Origin: Spirosoma endbachense
Lineage (GTDB): Bacteria > Bacteroidota > Bacteroidia > Cytophagales > Spirosomataceae
Length of the DNA stretch: 64,000 nt
Reading direction: 5' to 3'
Assembly (NCBI RefSeq): GCF_010233585.1
Contig: NZ_CP045997.1
Coordinates: forward strand, 1,227,244 to 1,291,243
A program made the position numbers and the translations under genes. Position 1 is the stretch's first letter. The number at the start of each line of letters is the position of its first letter. Below the pieces are notes generated by a model. It had not been told where the DNA came from, did no database searches, and saw only the letters and a program-made list of their open reading frames with translations. Below, piece by piece: positions 60,766 to 64,000 of the stretch.

Positions 60766-60838
60766 GCAGGTTTTTGGCCCAGAGCCGTGCCACGGTTAAC
60801 AACACAAACCGTGGCACGGCTCTGGGCCAAAAACCTGC
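60766..60838. repeat. 32-bp perfect hairpin (REP-like family, copy 3)
   Basis: Arms 60766-60797 and 60807-60838 are perfect reverse complements around a 9-nt loop. The loop-proximal part AGAGCCGTGCCACGGTT is almost the same as in the copy at 27663. Confidence 0.75.
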
Positions 60839-60898
60839 GAAGGAATTTAAGTCCAACTGCAAGACCTGGGAAAAGTAGATGCGGTTGCCTTACCGCTA

Positions 60899-61123
60899 TC
60901 ATTCCTGGGTCTTGTCGTTGAGGACAAAGCCTGCCGGAATAGCATACTCATTTTCGCCAATCAGCCGGATAATTTTACCGGTTTCGTCTTTAAGGTCATT
61001 TGCCTGACAAACCTTACCAATGACTTTGGCCTGTTCTGATTGAAAATCGTATAGCACTAAATCAGGAACAAGGCTTCCATAAACTTCAATAAGTATTGTT
61101 TCTGGAAGTGGTTCAAACGTGCT
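60899..61123 (-). pseudogene. possible N-truncated small gene
   Basis: On the minus strand a frame runs from just after a TAA (61126-61124) to TGA (60901-60899), about 74 codons, encoding LPETILIEVYGSLVPDL and later ENEYAIPAGFVLNDKTQE. Residue mix and balance look like a real protein, yet no ATG or early GTG/TTG start exists. It may be a gene cut at its 5' end when the permease gene was placed next to it. Family not recognised. Confidence 0.4.
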
Positions 61124-61149
61124 TTAGGCCAAAGTTAACCCCAATAGCT

Positions 61150-63507
61150 ATGTTCCGTAATTACCTCAAAATTGCTGTTCGGAGTTTGTTAAAGAACAAA
61201 CTCTACTCATCCATCAACGTATTGGGGTTAGCGCTGGGCATGGCCTGCAGTTTGTTGATTGGGCTCTGGGTGCGTGATGAATTAAGCTATGATCGCTTTC
61301 TGCCCGACGCAGAGCGAATTCAGTATGTTCGGGTTAATTTTCCTTATAATGGCGAAACGGTTACGAATTTCGTCACGCCCGGCCCTTTACAGGAAGCCAT
61401 TGCGAAAGATGTGCCTCAAGTGGCCGCTGTCACTAAGATTAATTACGGGCCGGAGCTTTTGATAAAAGTCGGCGAAAGAAACGCCAAAGAAAAAGGTCAT
61501 TATGCCACCGATGATTTTTTTGGTGTATTCGATCTGCCTGTACTTGATGGCAATCCCAAAGCGGCCCTGGCCCAAACGAATCAGATTGTTATTACCAAAA
61601 AGATAGCCGGGAAATATTTTCCAAACGGCCAGGCTATCGGTAAAACACTTCAACTCGACAATGACAAATTCTACGTGGTTGGTGCCGTAATCGACGATTT
61701 GCCCCATAACTCAACGCTGCAATTCGACTGGCTCGTAAACTGGAAAGTACAGGAGCAGGATTGGATGAAAACCTGGGGCAATAACGGATTCTATACGTAT
61801 GTTCGGCTCAAGCCTAATACGACGATTGCCCAGGCAACAGCCGCCATGAAACATATCTATCCACGTTACGGAGGGAAAAACTTCGATTCAGGACGGCCAA
61901 CATTGCAACCCATGACCGATCTGCACCTGTATGCAGACTACAAAAATGGTCAGTCGGTAGGGGGACGGATTGAATACGTTCGCATTTTCTCGATTGTTGC
62001 GCTGTTTATCCTGCTCATTGCCTGTATCAATTTCATGAATCTGGCAACGGCCCGCTCGGCAATGCGTGCCAAAGAAGTGGGCGTCAGAAAAGTGGTTGGT
62101 GCTTTACGTTCGTCGTTGATCGGACAGTTTTTGAGTGAATCAATCGTTACGAGTTTAGTAGCCGTTGTGTTGGCATTCGGGCTGGTTTGGGCAGTTTTGC
62201 CAACCTTTAATGCCTTATTCGGAAAACAGATCGTACTTAATCTTGCCGAGCCGACACTCTGGCTCATCGTCACAATGCTGGTGCTGATAACCGGCTTTCT
62301 ATCAGGAAGCTACCCAGCTCTGTTTCTATCATCGCTGCAACCCATCAAAATTCTCAAGGGTCGCTTACAGTTCGGTTCCGGGCCTGCGCTGTTTCGGCGG
62401 GCGTTGGTTGTCTTTCAGTTTTCGCTCTCTATTTTCCTGATTGTTGGCATGCTGGTTGTGGGTAAACAGATGGATTATCTGCGGACCAAGAACCTGGGTC
62501 TTGATCGTGAAAACGTGGTTTATGTACCCCTGGAAGGCGAAATTGCTCAGCCTAAAAAGCTGGAACCATTCCGACAGGAGGTACTACGGGCACCATCCAT
62601 TGCATCGGCATCAACGGCGATGTCGCTACCTGTAAGTGTACAGAGCACATCCGGCGATTTGAACTGGACGGGCAAAGACCCGGCTCTGCAAACAACCGTC
62701 TCAGCGATGGCTATCGGGGCCGATTTCATTAAAACGATGAATATCAAATTGGTAGGTGGTCGCGATTTTCGGGCAGATAGTCCCGCCGATTCATCAAATT
62801 ACCTGATCAACGAAGCCACGGCTAAACTGATGGGAATGAAAGACCCCGTTGGTAAAGAAATCACGTTTTGGAGCGGAAAAGGGCGAATTGTCGGGCTGAT
62901 GAAAGATTTTCATTTGACTTCATTACACGAAGCCATTAATCCTTTGGTATTGGTTTTTAACCCATTGAATACAAGTTATTTGCTGGTAAAAACCCGTGCT
63001 GGTCAAACCCAGCAGGCCATCGCCGATTTAGAACGGATCACGAAGGAGTTTAATCCGAATTACCCCTTCAACTATCATTTTGTTGACGAAGCCTACGAAA
63101 AATTATACCGTAGTGAACAGCAGGTGAACGCTCTCGTCAATTATTTTGGCATGCTTGCTATTCTGATTTCGTGTCTGGGATTATTTGCCCTCGCAGCATT
63201 TACTGCTGAGCAGCGCACCAAAGAAATTGGGGTACGCAAAGTGCTGGGCGCCAGTGTCACAAACATCATTGGGTTGCTTTCTAAAGACTTCCTGAAACTC
63301 GTCGTTATTGCACTTGTTTTGGCTTCGCCGTTAGCCTGGTGGGCTGTGAGTACATGGCTGGGGACGTTTGCGTACCAGACAGAATTGACCTGGTGGATTT
63401 TCGGTGTTGCTGGTCTGCTGGCACTATTAATCGCTTTTCTAACGGTAAGCTATCAGAGCATTAAAGCGGCCCTGATGAATCCGATTACGAGTTTACGAAG
63501 CGAATAA
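61150..63507 (+). CDS. FtsX/MacB-like ABC transporter permease
   Basis: About 785 residues from the ATG at 61150, with the family start MFRNYLKIAVRSLLKNKLYSSINVLGL. It has two halves, each with a periplasmic MacB_PCD-type domain, and FtsX-type membrane helices (about 20-42, 285-400, 430-450, 675-770). EVGVRKVVGALRSSL and EIGVRKVLGASVTNI are the coupling motifs that meet the ATPase. It likely works with the ATPase and adaptor upstream. The 408-nt gap before it is unusual for the operon. An in-frame ATG at 61096 is less likely. Confidence 0.92.
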   Translation: MFRNYLKIAVRSLLKNKLYSSINVLGLALGMACSLLIGLWVRDELSYDRFLPDAERIQYVRVNFPYNGETVTNFVTPGPLQEAIAKDVPQVAAVTKINYGPELLIKVGERNAKEKGHYATDDFFGVFDLPVLDGNPKAALAQTNQIVITKKIAGKYFPNGQAIGKTLQLDNDKFYVVGAVIDDLPHNSTLQFDWLVNWKVQEQDWMKTWGNNGFYTYVRLKPNTTIAQATAAMKHIYPRYGGKNFDSGRPTLQPMTDLHLYADYKNGQSVGGRIEYVRIFSIVALFILLIACINFMNLATARSAMRAKEVGVRKVVGALRSSLIGQFLSESIVTSLVAVVLAFGLVWAVLPTFNALFGKQIVLNLAEPTLWLIVTMLVLITGFLSGSYPALFLSSLQPIKILKGRLQFGSGPALFRRALVVFQFSLSIFLIVGMLVVGKQMDYLRTKNLGLDRENVVYVPLEGEIAQPKKLEPFRQEVLRAPSIASASTAMSLPVSVQSTSGDLNWTGKDPALQTTVSAMAIGADFIKTMNIKLVGGRDFRADSPADSSNYLINEATAKLMGMKDPVGKEITFWSGKGRIVGLMKDFHLTSLHEAINPLVLVFNPLNTSYLLVKTRAGQTQQAIADLERITKEFNPNYPFNYHFVDEAYEKLYRSEQQVNALVNYFGMLAILISCLGLFALAAFTAEQRTKEIGVRKVLGASVTNIIGLLSKDFLKLVVIALVLASPLAWWAVSTWLGTFAYQTELTWWIFGVAGLLALLIAFLTVSYQSIKAALMNPITSLRSE

Positions 63508-63688
63508 ATGACCTTAAACGGTATGAAGTAGCTTTTTCTTTTTTCTGCTCGCTACTGGCCTGGTGCTTTTAGCGAGCAGAATCATTTGTAGGAAGCGTAG
63601 TCTGCCGAAAAGTTTGTTGAGTCCTAATAGGTACGTAGATGACTGTTGAAAATAAATTTGAGCTAAAAATATACTGATAATCATTCGT

Positions 63689-64000
63689 ATGCTGCGCAAT
63701 TATCTGAAAATAGCCTTCCGCACGCTCTGGAAAAACAGTACACATTCACTGATTAACATTGTTGGTTTGTCGGTCGCGTTTGGGACATGTGTACTGCTTT
63801 TTCTGACAGCCACCTTTGAACTATCCTATGACCGGTTTCATACCGATTCAGACCGGCTTTTTCGTCTCTATTTCCTGTCCTCCAACCGGGATGGTACGCC
63901 CGACAAAAGTAGCACGATGCCTTATCCGATTTCGCCCGCACTCAAAGCGGAGTTTCCGGAGATCGAAGGGGTTTCCCGCTATTTTAACCGAACGGCGAGC
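63689..64000 (+). CDS. second FtsX/MacB-like permease (cut by window edge)
   Basis: From the ATG at 63689 the frame stays open to the right edge (104 codons). The N-terminus MLRNYLKIAFRTLWKNSTHSL with NIVGLSVAFGTCVLLFL is homologous to the permease just upstream, pointing to tandem duplicated permeases, a common arrangement in Bacteroidota. About 180 nt separate the two genes. Confidence 0.88.
   Translation, partial: MLRNYLKIAFRTLWKNSTHSLINIVGLSVAFGTCVLLFLTATFELSYDRFHTDSDRLFRLYFLSSNRDGTPDKSSTMPYPISPALKAEFPEIEGVSRYFNRTAS

Larger units (their letters stand above)
60742..61149. other. gap between ATPase and permease genes
   Basis: A 408-nt gap within what is otherwise one operon. It holds a 32-bp perfect hairpin (60766-60838) and, on the minus strand, a stop-bounded frame with coding character but no usual start codon (60899-61123). 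Confidence 0.55.

Noticed and set aside
1..64000. CRISPR arrays, tRNA/rRNA genes, insertion sequences or prophage
   Set aside because: No regularly spaced 25-40 bp repeats, no transposase or integrase frames, no phage genes, and no tRNA-like clover sequence was noticed. Short RNAs could be missed by eye.

Overview
The window looks like a chromosomal segment from a Bacteroidota bacterium of the order Cytophagales, most like Spirosoma or a close relative (inferred from gene content, roughly 50% GC, no database search). Supporting signs are a SusC/SusD pair, a DUF4290-type gene beside murA, promoters of the Bacteroidota form TAnnTTTG, lipoproteins, a split KdpD with a separate kinase, and many long perfect intergenic hairpins. 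No rRNA, tRNA, CRISPR array, insertion sequence or prophage was seen.

Layout. 1-4.0 kb: a fatty-acid-hydroxylase-family membrane protein cut by the left edge, and an M14 metallopeptidase. 4.3-8.4 kb: an OmpR-type two-component system, then six direct hexamers at exact 11-bp steps, then a small membrane protein and a SulP anion transporter. 8.5-14.8 kb: a four-gene minus-strand operon (DUF4856-like lipoprotein, imelysin-like lipoprotein, HTTM/VKGC-like membrane protein, FecA-like TonB receptor) behind a promoter overlapped by a TTAGA-N5-TCTAA palindrome; I read it as an iron-responsive metal uptake system. 15-16 kb: a threonine-aldolase-like PLP enzyme with a twin-arginine leader.

16.4-27.3 kb: a potassium supercluster, all on the minus strand in the order small peptide, kdpF, kdpA, kdpB, kdpC, porin-like protein, KdpD sensor half, histidine kinase, kup. 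It is preceded by a sigma-54-like promoter and TGTC..GACA palindromes, and an NtrC-type regulator gene lies about 1.4 kb upstream. 27.8-35 kb: an outer-membrane barrel, the NtrC-type regulator, two thioredoxin-fold proteins, an M28 peptidase, a nucleoside hydrolase and a lipoprotein. 35-39 kb: a frameshifted gene remnant, a Nudix hydrolase, an aminotransferase, a GxxExxY protein and a prephenate dehydrogenase. 38.6-41.5 kb: an FAD monooxygenase and a divergent TetR regulator sharing two matching operators, then an aldo/keto reductase. 41.6-46.3 kb: two small helical proteins, murA with Asp at the usual catalytic Cys position, the DUF4290-type gene and a MATE exporter. 46.7-51.3 kb: susC/susD.

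51.4-64 kb: an NtrY-like kinase following an acyl-ACP desaturase in one operon, a PlsC-type acyltransferase, a coiled-coil protein, a second NtrC-type regulator (GAFTDA variant), a GT39-family glycosyltransferase, and a MacA/MacB/FtsX-like transporter operon running off the right edge behind a strong sigma-54 promoter with paired upstream palindromes.

The main theme is regulation: three complete phosphorelay sets plus a TetR protein, each next to DNA elements that fit its class of DNA-binding domain. The best candidates for undescribed biology are the imelysin/DUF4856/HTTM/TonB operon, the 27-residue membrane peptide heading the kdp cluster, and the regulator-site arrays. All regulatory assignments are inferences from sequence pattern and position.
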